Assembly (NCBI RefSeq): GCF_030272615.1 | Contig: NC_081409.1 | Span: 915,413,340-915,473,339 of the forward strand | Reading direction: 5' to 3' | Source: Cryptomeria japonica | Taxonomy: Eukaryota > Streptophyta > Pinopsida > Cupressales > Cupressaceae | Length of the DNA: 60,000 bases | Part shown: piece by piece, positions 22,849 to 33,359 of the stretch | How positions within the stretch are numbered: the first letter of the stretch is position 1 | Layout of the letters: each line of letters starts with the position of its first letter | Position numbers and translations under genes: made by a program | The notes under the pieces: generated by a model | The model's input: the letters and a program-made list of their open reading frames with translations, nothing else | What the model was told of the DNA's origin: nothing | The model's database searches: none

Positions 22849-24342
22849 AGATAGAATTATTTATTTTGTGATGTGAAATCATTGTCCATTTTTTTCTAAT
22901 CTTTTAAAGAAGGAATCTCAACAAATAAAGGAAGTGATTTGATCTAGGTGCTCACAAAAGAGAAATAATTAATCTTGTGTTTAGTGTATTTGCACCTTAA
23001 ATAGGTTTTGGGTAGACTGAGGTACATACTACATTTTAGATTTAGTTAATATCTCCAATCTAATTTTTTACAAATTCTTTTCAATCCTTGGATAAATTGT
23101 TCTTGACATGGACACATGTGTTTGTGGATGAAACTAATAGAACCTATCAAGCTCAACACTGCAAATTACCCTCTCCAATGGAAGTAGTAATGGTACTTAA
23201 AATTCTAGCAAGGAAGGGATAAATCCATGAATGCATGCCAAATTTGTACATGAAGTGTCTTCTCATATGAAATGATGAAATCCTACATCTAGGGCTGATA
23301 AACTAATAGTGATTCATGGAAATCCACAAACCATGCTTGATAATTCTTTGAATATTGCTGACCTTAGAAAAATGAGAAAGAAAGAATCTTTTCCTAAGAT
23401 TTTGGATAGTTTCAAGTCACACCCCATGTGTGTCCCAATGCTTGTTGACCCAATCGTAGAGCACACTTCAAGGGGAATTATTCCAACAAAATACCCTATA
23501 AAAGTAAAATTCTCTAGCCACTTACATGCATTATCAAACTAAGGGATGGGTAAAACCTCCTTGATTGCGGAATGAAAATGCATGCCTTGTAAAAATCATT
23601 CAAAAGAAACTTCCATGTCTATATGTTTGGAGGTTCCATTATAAAGTCATACAACTATCAACACCAATATAAACTATTGGGTTGAAGCCATAAAATGGAC
23701 TAGCTAAAACCCCACAATAAATATGGAAGGGTTAAAGTTTTCATGTGTGAAAACCTATGGTTTTTCATAAGGATAGAAAAAAGATAGTATAAAGACACAA
23801 ACCCTAATAGAGCCAAGTTCATAGTCAATATATTATAATTTAGTTAAAATTTGTTATCATATACTTCATACTCTTATGTGTTATCCTAATCATTACATAA
23901 TTATACTTAATATGTGTATATGAATAATCATATATTGTCAATTTATAATTATATTGATATATCACAGTTTATATCCAAGTTATTAATTCTATCACAAATT
24001 TCATACAGGTCATTAGTTTTACGATAGGTTTCATCAAAGTCATTAGTTTCTAAGCCATACATATAATAAATATATTCATTATTAGAAGTTCTCAATTCTC
24101 TTATATTTTCAGCAATGAAGAATGCACACATTTTCTGAACTTTCCATACTAATGTTTCAAGCAACTTATGTAAGGTGTTCAAAAATCTCGAGTTGTGTTT
24201 GTTTGTGCATTTAGATTTACATTTGAAGGGTAGGGTTCATTTTGTCCGTAATTCTTGGGTGTATCCTACATCTCGCTATAAAAAAGACTAGATCTTTTTC
24301 TCCAACAGGATAAATACATATAACATTATCATAGGTTTTTTT
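22849..24342. other. AT-rich stretch with only weak small frames
   Basis: This stretch is probably the continuation of the dispersed repeat unit and its flank. Short open frames at 23309-23542 (plus) and 23949-24182 (minus) show no recognised motif and are not called as genes. Confidence 0.5.
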
Positions 24343-24487
24343 TGGCCATTGTTTTTTAGTAGCTGACAAGGTTAAAGCTATTTTTAGTGAAGTGAATGAA
24401 TCATAAGAGATATGCTTGGCCATTTTGTTTAAGTAGTAGCTGAGAAGGTTAAAGCTATTTTTTATGAAATGAATGAATCATAGAGTT
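24343..24487 (+). repeat. Tandem duplication, two ~74-bp units
   Basis: Units at 24343-24416 and 24417-24487 share TGGCCATT, AGTAGCTGA, AAGGTTAAAGCTATTTTT and TGAATGAATCATA, with scattered substitutions. Confidence 0.85.
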
Positions 24488-24779
24488 ATCTATAGATTCA
24501 TATGTAGATCATCTGATATCGTACACTATTACAGAATATTTCTTACTTTCTTCCTCCAGCTCTACTGAATGAGGAGCTGATAGGCCTGAGAGGTGATGGA
24601 ACATGGGAGAGAGAAGACTGGGACAATGTATGACTATGATTTTTTATAACATGATCTCGGAAACCCATACAAAGATGAGGAACACAGTCATCAAGTGTTG
24701 GGAGGATCTCAAGATTTTCCCTACCCTAGAAGGGGCAAAACAGGCTACCCACCTCAAAGAAAGGTTGGTTGATAGAAAA

Positions 24780-25225
24780 TACAATATTGGTTTTAATACT
24801 AAAACTTAAAACTAAAATCCCACACCTACTTGTTATCTGTTCTATGAAAATATTCAATTTTTTGGGTGTCATGACAGATTTTGTTTTTGGAAAGAATTCC
24901 AAAAAGAAAGAAGTATTTTATCATGTTTAGCCAATATTTTTTCAATTGTTGGTGTAGGTTCTTCTTTTGATCTGAAAGGATCTCTTGCATTTGTCTAACA
25001 CTGAACCATCTTTCTGAGTTCTTTGATTAAACAGAGTTGCCAATCTTCATTCTTGGGGATGCACAAATAGATATTTTAAACAAAAAGGTACTAATCTTTT
25101 AGTTTCCCCAGTAGTAAATACAATATCGGTTTTAATACTGCAACTTAAAACTAAGTTCCCATACCTACTTGTTATCTATTCTATGAAAACCTTCAATTTT
25201 GTGGGTGTCATGCCAGATTTGGGTG
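24780..25225 (+). repeat. Direct repeat pair of ~105 bp, 340 bp apart
   Basis: 24780-24893 and 25120-25225 share TACAATAT(T/C)GGTTTTAATACT, AACTTAAAACTAA, CCTACTTGTTATCT and GGGTGTCATG(A/C)CAGATTT. The right copy abuts the 3' truncated end of the minus-strand LINE at ~25240, so the duplication may mark the edge of a rearrangement. Confidence 0.8.
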
Positions 25226-25239
25226 TCACGAGAAGAGTG

Positions 25240-25500
25240 GCTAGAGATCCACCAAAGAGGAACAATCTTCCTTAGGTTTCAAAATAGAGCTAGACCTCTA
25301 AAGCAACCCAAGAAACCAATGCATTGACACTAACTAAAGCACCAAATACTAGAAGCATAGTGAAACATGGAATCAACTGAAATTTTAGTCTCCTGAAAAA
25401 TAGAAGATATTCAAAGAATGGACTGCAACCAAATCATGAATAGCCTTTTGTCATGGGATGCTATTCAACCCCCTAACATTCCAAGAGAGAAAAATCATGG
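25240..25500 (-). pseudogene. LINE ORF2 N-terminus (AP-endonuclease start), truncated
   Basis: On the minus strand from ~25500: MIFLSWNVRGLN, then IHDLVAVHSLNIFYFQETK, which are the first two blocks (WNxRG; QETK) of the L1-type apurinic/apyrimidinic endonuclease that nicks target DNA. The frame has stops and ends about 25240, where unrelated sequence begins. The endonuclease catalytic core, RT and 3' end are missing. It follows the LINE ORF1 on the same strand. Confidence 0.65.
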
Positions 25501-26933
25501 AAGAGATTGAGAAAAGTGAGCATCAATGTGCATAACAAATCCAGATTCTACTAACAATTCCTCGGCTAATTGGATATTCTCCCGAGTCTTTTTACAACCC
25601 ACTTTTGAAGAAGTTTTAGAGAAGCCTTTCTTAAGGGACCTTTCTAGTAGACCCACAGTATGAGAAGCCCCTCTTCCTTTCCCAGAAGCCAACACCTCTT
25701 TAACCAAATCAGCTAAAACCATATCATCTTGCAAACTAGCTGAATCACCCGGATCTCCCAAAGAAGGACCATTAGGAGATACTTTCTCGTTCTGCACATT
25801 AGGTTAGCCCATAATAGTGCACCCTTGCACTTGCACAACATGCATACCCACAACTATAGCCCTAGAAGAAAGTTCATTTGGAATCCCTTCCTCCAAAGCC
25901 AAAGAATCCAACACCTCAAATCTGTTAAACCCTCATCAGTCTGCCTATCCCTATAAGACCTTTTCTGCCCTCTCCCCTTAGCCTGAGGCTTAGCAGGCAT
26001 AAAATCATCCTTATTGGGATCCCCATCAATACAAGGGACCTCTTTCATAGGGGCTTTACCTATGTCCCCCTTCTCCACCTTCGAAGCCAAGGGAGGAGGA
26101 GAGCCACCAACAACTTTATTAACTTTAGAGCATTGGTGCCTAAAGGTGTTCCTCCTCATGACAAATCTGACTTTGAAAAGGAAGAGACTCATAATCCAAT
26201 TGTTGAACCCAAGAAGAAGAACCTAGACAAATTATTTAAAGAATCCGGCAACAAATTATTCAAATCAATCTCAACACAAATACAAGCAAACGTAATTACC
26301 TTCTTATCAAGGGTTTGTTGAGCTATAGCAACCGACTTTCCAAGCAGAATATGAATTTGTTGCAACTACATATCCTCCCTCCAAAATTCGAAAGGAAGTC
26401 GCGACAGACGAACCTGGACAGGAACCCTCAAAGGCAATTCTTTAGCTAAATTAAAACCCACATGCCAAGGTTTAATGCACAATCCCACATGATTATGAAA
26501 GTATGGCCCTCCTTCAAAAACACAATTCCGATCATACATGCTAAAGAAAAGAACCATGAAAGAGCTATTCATGGCCAACATAATCTCTATCTCACCCTCA
26601 ACTTGCCAAGAGCGCCGAATCGAAGATTCCAACGCCATAAAAAAATACGAATTTCAATAAAGTTGCAAATCAAAACATGCTGACAAATTCCAAAAAATTT
26701 GCAGATCAAAGCATTTTTCCTCCAATAAGCAACATCCTCGATGACCAAATCGGGAGGATAACCCGAATCAGACGATCCTGACTCCTCAGCAACCAACCAT
26801 TTACTTTTTTAAGCCTGGAACCTTCACTCACATAAAATGAGTCCAACGACTTTGCATGCACACCCGAAGAAGAACCACAAGGCAGCACAACTCCCACAAC
26901 CACCAAGCTATTGGAAACTCTATGCTCCTCCAT
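25495..26933 (-). pseudogene. LINE ORF1 (DUF4283-type nucleic-acid-binding protein), broken
   Basis: Minus strand. The frame at 26587-26796 has PDLVIEDVAYWRKNALICKF, and 26366-26638 has EGEIEIMLAMNSSFMVLFFS, FEGGPYFHNHVGLCIKPW and LRVPVQVRLSRLPFEFW. This is the DUF4283 pattern found in plant LINE ORF1 proteins, which package element RNA. A frameshift near 26620 splits it, and stops at ~26363 and beyond follow. The C-terminal part (25495-25797: DPGDSASLQDDMVLADLVKE, SKVGCKKTRENIQLAEEL) is charged and immediately precedes ORF2. Confidence 0.7.
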
Positions 26934-27922
26934 TCCCTACTTGCGAACACTCGGGGCTAAACAACTTTCTCAGCTCTTGAGCACTCCAACCACCAGCGTC
27001 TATCACAAAAAACTGCTCACGAGTGCAAGAAGAAAAAGGCCCTCACCGCACAGCAATACAGCCAAACCCCACCCACACCAGCTCCACAAACCCCCATGCC
27101 ACGCAAGCGAAAGAGAACCCAGCCGGAAAGAACAGAACAGGAAACAACATACAAGTAAAATTTGTTTTGGTTTTTCGACGATCAAGTCATTCAAGGAAAT
27201 AAATAAATTTTTAAAAATTGAAACTGTCAAATGCATATTTATTTTTAATCGTTCTAAAGCCGATCACCAAAGAGTTGAAGGGAAAGGCAGAGAAAGAACA
27301 GACTAATAAAACATAATAATTCTATACATGTCAAGTCAACAGAGTTACTGCTCTTTCTCTATATCGATGTTTATGAGACTCTGCTCTGTTTCACATTAGT
27401 TGAGCTTAAAAAACCCTTAGAACAGTAAACTTGTTCACACACAAAAGACAGCTCTGTTTTTCTCTTTTGCAGGCACACAGAAAACAACTAAGATTTCTAT
27501 TCTAATACACACTAAATAAGAAAATCTCTCAATAGAGTAGCTGCCTTGTTTCATACGAAGATAATAAAAAAAAAAAATATGCACAATATATTACAAAATA
27601 AAATGGACTGAAAGGAAAGGTTGAACCCATTTGATCAACAGGCTGGCCATACCAGCAGAACAAGAACCTTGCAGCAAATAAAGGAAAGACGTGATTAAAC
27701 AGGGGAGTGAATCACTTTTAAATTTCCAACAAGAGTTTACGGGATATTCCAAGTAGCTTTTCCTAAACATATTATCTTCAATTAAAATATATGACTGGGA
27801 AAGCAAATAATAAAGGAGAAACTAACATAGCAACTAGCAATCCAGTTGCTCGAGATTTCATTCTTTTCTTCCTGTGCTTCCATTTGAAAAGGCACAACGA
27901 TGGGAGTTGTGCTTGAATATGC
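26934..27922. other. LINE 5' flank and 3' flank of the kinase pseudogene
   Basis: GC is higher near 26990-27130, consistent with a LINE 5' untranslated region on the minus strand, then AT-rich sequence with poly-A (27567-27578). No gene recognised. Confidence 0.4.
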
Positions 27923-29526
27923 TCAGGAGGAGACTTGAGAGGAATTACCTGATTGAGATGTGGAAGCAAGAGATGGGAGTGCATTGGACGTCTCCATTGT
28001 AAATTAAGAAGACACTGGAAGGTTGGCTTCATTAAATGGAGCATATGTTGGTACAGGTATTTCTGGAGGAAGATTAGGCACTCGACCTTCCAGCTTCAGC
28101 AACTTTACCACTTGCGTCATTTTGGGTCTTGCAGTTGGATCTGGATGAGAGCACCACAACCCTATCGCTGTCAATTGTTCCACTTCTGCCTTCTCAAACT
28201 CCCCATTTAACTTCTCACCTGCAGCTTCCAAAACTTTGCCCTGACCATAAAGATCCCATACCCACTCCACAAGCCTCATATTATGTTCTTGCAATCTCAA
28301 ATCTACTGCTCTCCTTCCTGTAGCGATTTCCAAGGCCACAGCACCAAAGCTGTAAACGTCTGATTCAGGGCTTGTTCTTCCTGTGATCACACACTCAGGA
28401 GCTAGGTAACCGAGGGTTCCAGCTGCCATTGTGGTTTGAGACAAACGATTGTGCTCCAACATGCGCGCCAAACCGAAGTCCCCAAGCTTTGCATTGAAAT
28501 TGCAGTCAAGCATAACATTGCTGGATTTTACATCTCTGTGTCAAATGCAGTGAGCCCATCCTTCATGGAGATATAGCAGTCCAGAAGCTATTTCCAAAGC
28601 TATTCGATATCTGTGACTCCACTGCAGTGGGGGAATATCTCCTTTGGTAAAGAGGTGTTTGTCTAGGCTTCCATTGGACATGTAATCGTACACCAAAAGT
28701 AATTCACCTCTCTCATGACACCATCCCAAAAGCTGAACGAGGTTTCGATGTCTTACTCGACTAACAATGCTTATTTCAGAGATAAATTCTTTTAACCCGT
28801 GTTGACCCTTGTGAGATGCGCTTCACAGCTACCACTTCATTTAATTCTCCTATAACGCCTTTGTACACACCTCCAAATCCTCCTTGTCCCAGCTTTAAAG
28901 TTTCACTGAAATTGTTGGTTCCGGCCTTGAGATCCTCCAGCTTATATCTACGTGGACCCTGATCTACAAGCAAGGCAATCTCAATTTCCTTGTCTTCACA
29001 CGTTTGTGCATAGCTGCTTCCCATTATCCTCTTCTTTTTGCGAATGGCAAACAAGCTATAGATAACAACTGCTCCTGTTAAACAAAGAAAACCCCTACAG
29101 CAGTCAAAATAATTATTTTCGTGGAAATGCTCTTGATCTTGGGCCTGGTATTGAAGCTCCATGAAAGGATTGTGTGGGTCTCACTAGATAAATAAGCAGC
29201 CGCAGAAATCCCGACAACAAAATTCTCTGGAAGAAATTTGAAGCAATCAAAAGGAAATGCAAGAATGGGATCTCTTTGGGACGTAGAGCTATTGGAGGTA
29301 TTGAAGAGGAATATTTGCAGGTAATTTTTTCTAACGTTGCAATCTATGCGCGCATTCCACAACTTACCATTCAGTATACACGTTGTCGGTCCCTCCAATT
29401 CCAAGTCCAACTTGAGTGCCTCTTCCTGTCGGCAATATGATATTCTTCCACAATTTAGGAATCCTATCAAATCTGGGAAAAACCACGGCGTTGGGCATTG
29501 CCAATCATTCGCCTCACCACACATTT
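27923..29526 (-). pseudogene. L-type lectin-domain receptor kinase, N-truncated pseudogene
   Basis: Host plasma-membrane receptor kinase family: extracellular legume-lectin domain, one membrane helix, Ser/Thr kinase. Present from 29524 leftward: the lectin end (NARIDCNVRKNYLQIFLF, FLPENFVVGISAAAYLSSETH, TILSWSFN), membrane segment (IIILTAVG, LCLTGAVVIYSLFAI), then RKKKR, G-loop LGQGGFGGVYKG (~28858-28893), VAVKRIS, HRDVKSSN (~28518-28540), DFGLAR (~28470), GTLGYLAPE and SDVYSFGAVALEI. Lesions: first half of the lectin domain missing, frameshifts near 29100 (in the helix) and 28795 (between VAVK and the alpha-C helix), TGA at 28541-28543 just before HRD, and TAA at 28004-28006 followed by an open Ser-rich tail to 27923. 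Catalytic residues survive, but no full kinase can be translated. Confidence 0.85.
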
Positions 29527-30134
29527 AACAGAAGATGAAGAGTATACCTGACATACAGTAGTTCTCAAGAACCTATCATGATATGTATAATTTTTCACAT
29601 CCATTAGATGGTTGCAGATCCGAAATACATCTACCATTCAATATTCATATTCACTTAATTACTGTATTCCTACCATCACACATATTTCATCTATTACATA
29701 TCGCATAGCATAACCATTGACACCTATTTTCAAATTAAACAACCTCTACACATTTCATTATAAAATGCCCATATAAGAACCTTTCCTTCCACTCATTATT
29801 GACCAACTCTCTTCTCACTTAATACTAAACACCTCAAATTTCCACTTTATATCTTATACTCAAACCCTAGAAACCTCATAATTTACCTTAAGTTCAATTA
29901 TTCCCTTCTAGCTGCATCCTTTGTCTATACCATTGCAGCCCATTCTATTAATCTCTACTAGTCAATCCTATATTTTTGGTTATCTCCTCTTGGTCTTGTC
30001 TCATTATTTGTCTTAATTTCCCCTTTGTTTTATGATTCCCTCTTAAGCCATCCCACTAATATTTGCTAGTCCACTCTATATTCAATTGTCCCCTTTTACT
30101 CTCATACCATTGTACTCTCTCTTATGTAATCTTA
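29527..30134. other. AT-rich non-coding DNA upstream of the kinase pseudogene
   Basis: Pyrimidine-biased, CpG-poor sequence. The missing lectin N-terminus and promoter are not found here. Confidence 0.5.
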
Positions 30135-30479
30135 TGTGCCTTTTAATTTTACAAAATCAACAAAATATTTAAAATTTAATCATTATTACATATTTATAAT
30201 TTGAAACTAATATGATGGTTTAAATACTATATCAAATATTTATAATATTTTTTATCTAAGCTAAATTAACTTATCATTAATATCAATTCTACTTTCACAT
30301 TATGGTAAATACTTTTAATTTAACAAAATCAAAAAATTATTTAAAATTTTATCATTATTACATATGTATAATTTAAAATTAATATAATTCTTTAAACACT
30401 TTATCAAATATTCATAATATTTTTCATCAATTAAAAATTAAGTTATGGTTAATATAAACTATGCTTTCACTTTGTGGTT
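30135..30479 (+). repeat. Tandem duplication, two ~170-bp AT-rich units
   Basis: Units about 30135-30304 and 30305-30479 share ACAAAATCAA, ATCATTATTACATAT, ATCAAATATT(T/C)ATAATATTTTT and CTTTCAC(A/T)TT. AT above 80%. Confidence 0.8.
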
Positions 30480-30814
30480 AAATAATTACAATATCCAATA
30501 GTTGTTTCTCTTTAACTAATTACTCTAACAACATTATAAGGTTATAACTCTAAATCAATTAATCAATATAGTCATATTTATGCCTATTACAAATCGATAA
30601 AATAGTAATACATGCAACGTGAAACTATTATCTATCTTGTTTTCAAATTAGTATACCACAACTCATCTATCATTTATTCTTCAATTATTCTTCAATAATA
30701 ATATAAAGCAAATACTAGCCACTAAGTGGCACAAATTTATCACTTGGGGTGTGGATGATGTACCATTTATTCTTGTTGAGCTTTAGCTTTTGTTGATCAT
30801 TTTTAAGATTTGTT

Positions 30815-31135
30815 TAATTCAATATTTGTCATTCAACACTTGTATAGTGAACAAATATGAAGTATGCTAGTTTGTTGTGTTGATTTCAATATTGTTCACA
30901 TAAATTATAGTTATGTTGAATATCATCATTACGATAAATGATTATTATAATAAAAATTAATTATTAGAAAGATTATGCAAAGAATTATTTCTCTTACTTG
31001 TATGATAGCTATAAGACATGTACTATATTATTATATGAAGTATGTATTAACATATAATTAAAATTAAGAAAAGAAATTTATACATCAGGTTTTATATTAT
31101 AGTATATATATGAAATTTAATATCTTAATATAGAG
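30815..31135 (+). repeat. AT-rich duplicated segment, copy 1
   Basis: Matches 31452-31750 in the same orientation: TTTGTCATTC, CACTTGTAT, GTGCTAGTTTGTTGTGTTG-like words, ATATCATCATTA, ACATATAATTAAAATTAAGA, and ends ATATCTTAAT. Copy 1 continues ATAGAGAAAA, whereas copy 2 switches to the CpG-rich segment. Confidence 0.85.
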
Positions 31136-31400
31136 AAAAAAAAAATTATATTTAATATAGATTAATTAATAATCTATTTACTAGAGTCACATGATAAACT
31201 TGTTAATATAATTATGTATATTTAACCCATCTTACTAATTAATATAATTGTGTATATTCAATCTATTTTACTAAATTTTAATATACATTCAAATTATGTT
31301 ATCATTATAATAATTTGTAATACTATCATATAATAATTATACTTATCTTTCTATTGGATTTTACCTTTGTTTGATCAAAATATTACTATTTGATTGTCTC

Positions 31401-31401
<1 letters not shown>

Positions 31402-31451
<50 letters not shown>
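31402..31451. repeat. (AT)n microsatellite
   Basis: About 25 uninterrupted AT dinucleotides immediately before copy 2 of the duplicated segment. Confidence 0.95.
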
Positions 31452-31452
<1 letters not shown>

Positions 31453-31750
31453 GGAGTTAATTTTTGTCATTCTACACTTGTATTGTGAACACATATGTAA
31501 TGTGCTAGTTTGTTGTGTTGTTTTCATTGTTGTTGACATAAGTTATAGTTATGTCGAATATCATCATTATAATATATGATTTTTATTATATAAAATTATT
31601 TTCTTTACTTATATGATAGTTATAAGACATGGACTATATTATTATTATTATTATAATATAAAATATTTATTAACATATAATTAAAATTAAGAAAAAAAAT
31701 ATATTCATCCATTTATATTATATTGCATATATATCAAATTTTATATCTTA
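31452..31750 (+). repeat. AT-rich duplicated segment, copy 2, truncated at right
   Basis: Same unit as 30815-31135. It ends at ATATCTTAAT (31750), exactly where the CpG-rich segment starts, marking an insertion or recombination junction. Confidence 0.8.
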
Positions 31751-31978
31751 ATTAAGCCGAAGGCGTCTCTTATTTGAAAGAGACGACCTCGGTTTTTCAT
31801 CGAACAACGGATAATGTTGTAGAAGAGAAACAAGACCATCAAAACGATTGTATGCGTTCAATTTTTCAGTACCATTTAACACGTCATCGATTTGTATTTG
31901 TTTAAATCTCTTTGTCGATACTTTGGTATAACACTATACTTTGTTCGTTTTGCGTAAAATGTGCTCTAGCGCATTCAT
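31748..31978 (-). pseudogene. Small unknown frame in the CpG-rich segment
   Basis: ATG at 31976-31978 follows an A-rich leader (AATTTAAAAA). 76 codons run to a TAA at the junction (31748-31750), with one TAG at 31934-31936 (codon 15). The N-terminus is MNALEHILRKTNKV. After the stop the frame contains LNAYNRFDGLVSLLQHYPLF and ends with the basic run SNKRRLRLN. Codons are not AT-saturated, and the frame extends right up to the junction, so it may be the start of a longer gene cut off there. Could be chance. Confidence 0.3.
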
Positions 31979-32280
31979 TTTTTAAATTTTTATTCCCACG
32001 TGTTCGTACAAGGATCATTTATCGCCGGTTTTTGTACAGCTCATATATGTAGTTATCATTTTAATTTCGTGCCAACTGTTTGATAGGGCATTTAAAAGAC
32101 ACGTATGCGATGTATGCTTCATAAAAGACATCGATTAAGGAGATCAAAAATATATTGACTTCAATTATTGTTAATATGCATTGCTTATCATTCGAACAAT
32201 TATCGCCAAGGAATCTGTATATTAGGCTATTCAACTATGACAACACACTTTACGGTTAAGAGGAATGGACGGTAATAGGA
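31751..32280. other. CpG-rich segment of foreign composition
   Basis: I count 26 CG dinucleotides in ~530 bp at about 36% GC, above random expectation. The AT-rich flanks of similar length have about one to three. The left edge interrupts a duplicated host-like repeat. A hairpin lies at 31757-31791. One short reading frame on the minus strand is annotated separately. No plastid, mitochondrial or transposon gene was recognised. The right edge is soft: CpG density falls after ~32270. Confidence 0.6.
31757..31791. terminator. Hairpin followed by T run at the edge of the CpG-rich segment
   Basis: CCGAAGGCGTCTCTT pairs with AAGAGACGACCTCGG (two mismatches) around a six-base loop ATTTGA, followed by TTTTT. 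It resembles a bacterial or organellar intrinsic terminator, but no upstream gene is identified. It lies inside the small minus-strand frame. Confidence 0.4.
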
Positions 32281-32500
32281 AAATACAAGAGGAATTCCTT
32301 TTAGAAATTATCTCATAACTTATTCAAAACAAGAGTTAGTGAAGCCACTTGCATGAATGGATATGGTTTACTAGGGCTAACTCAGTTTGACATGACATTA
32401 ATATGAGGCATGAGAATCACATTGACTTCGTTTTTTATATTTATGCTACAGTATCAAAGTCAAAGGAATAATGAAAATAAACTTAAAATAATTTTATTGA

Positions 32501-33359
32501 ATATGCAAGGAAAATCAATTACTTTAAATGGCTTATGATACTTAATAGACTTTCTCTCCGGAGGAATTATGATAATAATGATTTATGCTCTATTTGTAAA
32601 CTTCCTGAGACTGGCAGGCATATTTTCTTTGATTGCTCCATTGCTAAGGAAATATGGTTAATGTTTGGCTTTTCTATCCCTGATCTTGTGAATATTATGA
32701 AAATTATTTCTGGGCACATTAAAGTATTGAAAAAGGATGCTAATATTTTTTGGTTTGCTTTATCTGCCAATATTATTTCGTATATTTGGAAAATTAGGAA
32801 TGCTGATAGGTTTGAAGGTCAAGCCAGGGCCTTTACTGAATCCTTTTGAAGACTCACATTCTTCAAAATTGTCGTCCAGGTTGCCTCTACTATGAATGTT
32901 GAGAGACACAAGCTCCTGAGGTTCCTCAAGGATGGTCATGTCACCATGTTCATCAATGAGATGAGGGATGGTTATGAGTGGAGATGCAACAAGGACAACC
33001 TATCCTCCTTTGAGGAGGCTCTCAAGAAGCTGAACAACGAAATTCAAGATAACAGGGAACCCTCCTACACCCAAGTTGAGATGCTGGCACAGATTCAGAG
33101 CCAGAAGACCATTGTTTGGATGGAAGGACCTCAGGGATGGACGACATGGGTTGAACCCCATGACAATATCCTCTCTTGATTATTTTGTTGACTTCTCATG
33201 ATGCAGTTAGTTTGTTAGTACTCTTTTGTGCGGATTACGCACCTTGTTGATTACTTGGGTTTTTGTTGTCCTGTGGCGGTGACAACTATGTTTTGCTGAG
33301 GCCTGACCTCCTTGTTCTGGATTCTCTTGATTTTTAATATAAAAAAAATATGCAAGGAA
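32501..33359 (+). mobile_element. 5'-truncated LINE insertion with 12-bp target duplication and A tail
   Basis: ATATGCAAGGAA at 32501-32512 is repeated at 33348-33359. The insert (32513-33347) ends in a short A-rich tail (TTTTTAATATAAAAAAAA). It carries only the C-terminal part of LINE ORF2. These are the hallmarks of target-primed reverse transcription with 5' truncation. Confidence 0.85.
32535..33180 (+). pseudogene. LINE ORF2 C-terminal fragment (zf-RVT domain)
   Basis: NRLSLRRNYD, then LCSICKLPETGRHIFFDCSIAKEIWLMFGF is the zinc-binding finger that closes plant LINE reverse transcriptases. Next IWKIRNADRFEGQA. A TGA at ~32847 stops this frame; a second frame (32892-33179) encodes NVERHKLLRFLKDGHV, EALKKLNNEIQDN and IVWMEGPQGWTTWVEP, of unknown role, ending with a stop before the 3' untranslated region. 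RT and endonuclease are absent owing to 5' truncation. Confidence 0.75.

Noticed and set aside
23309-23542. 77-codon plus-strand frame
   Set aside because: No recognised motif, no conserved context, AT-rich flanks.
23949-24423. Two short minus-strand frames (77 and 68 codons)
   Set aside because: Partly overlap the tandem duplication; no family resemblance.
31751-31800. Hairpin as a Helitron 3' end
   Set aside because: No CTRR terminus at the right spacing and no A/T target junction; no Rep/helicase frame nearby.
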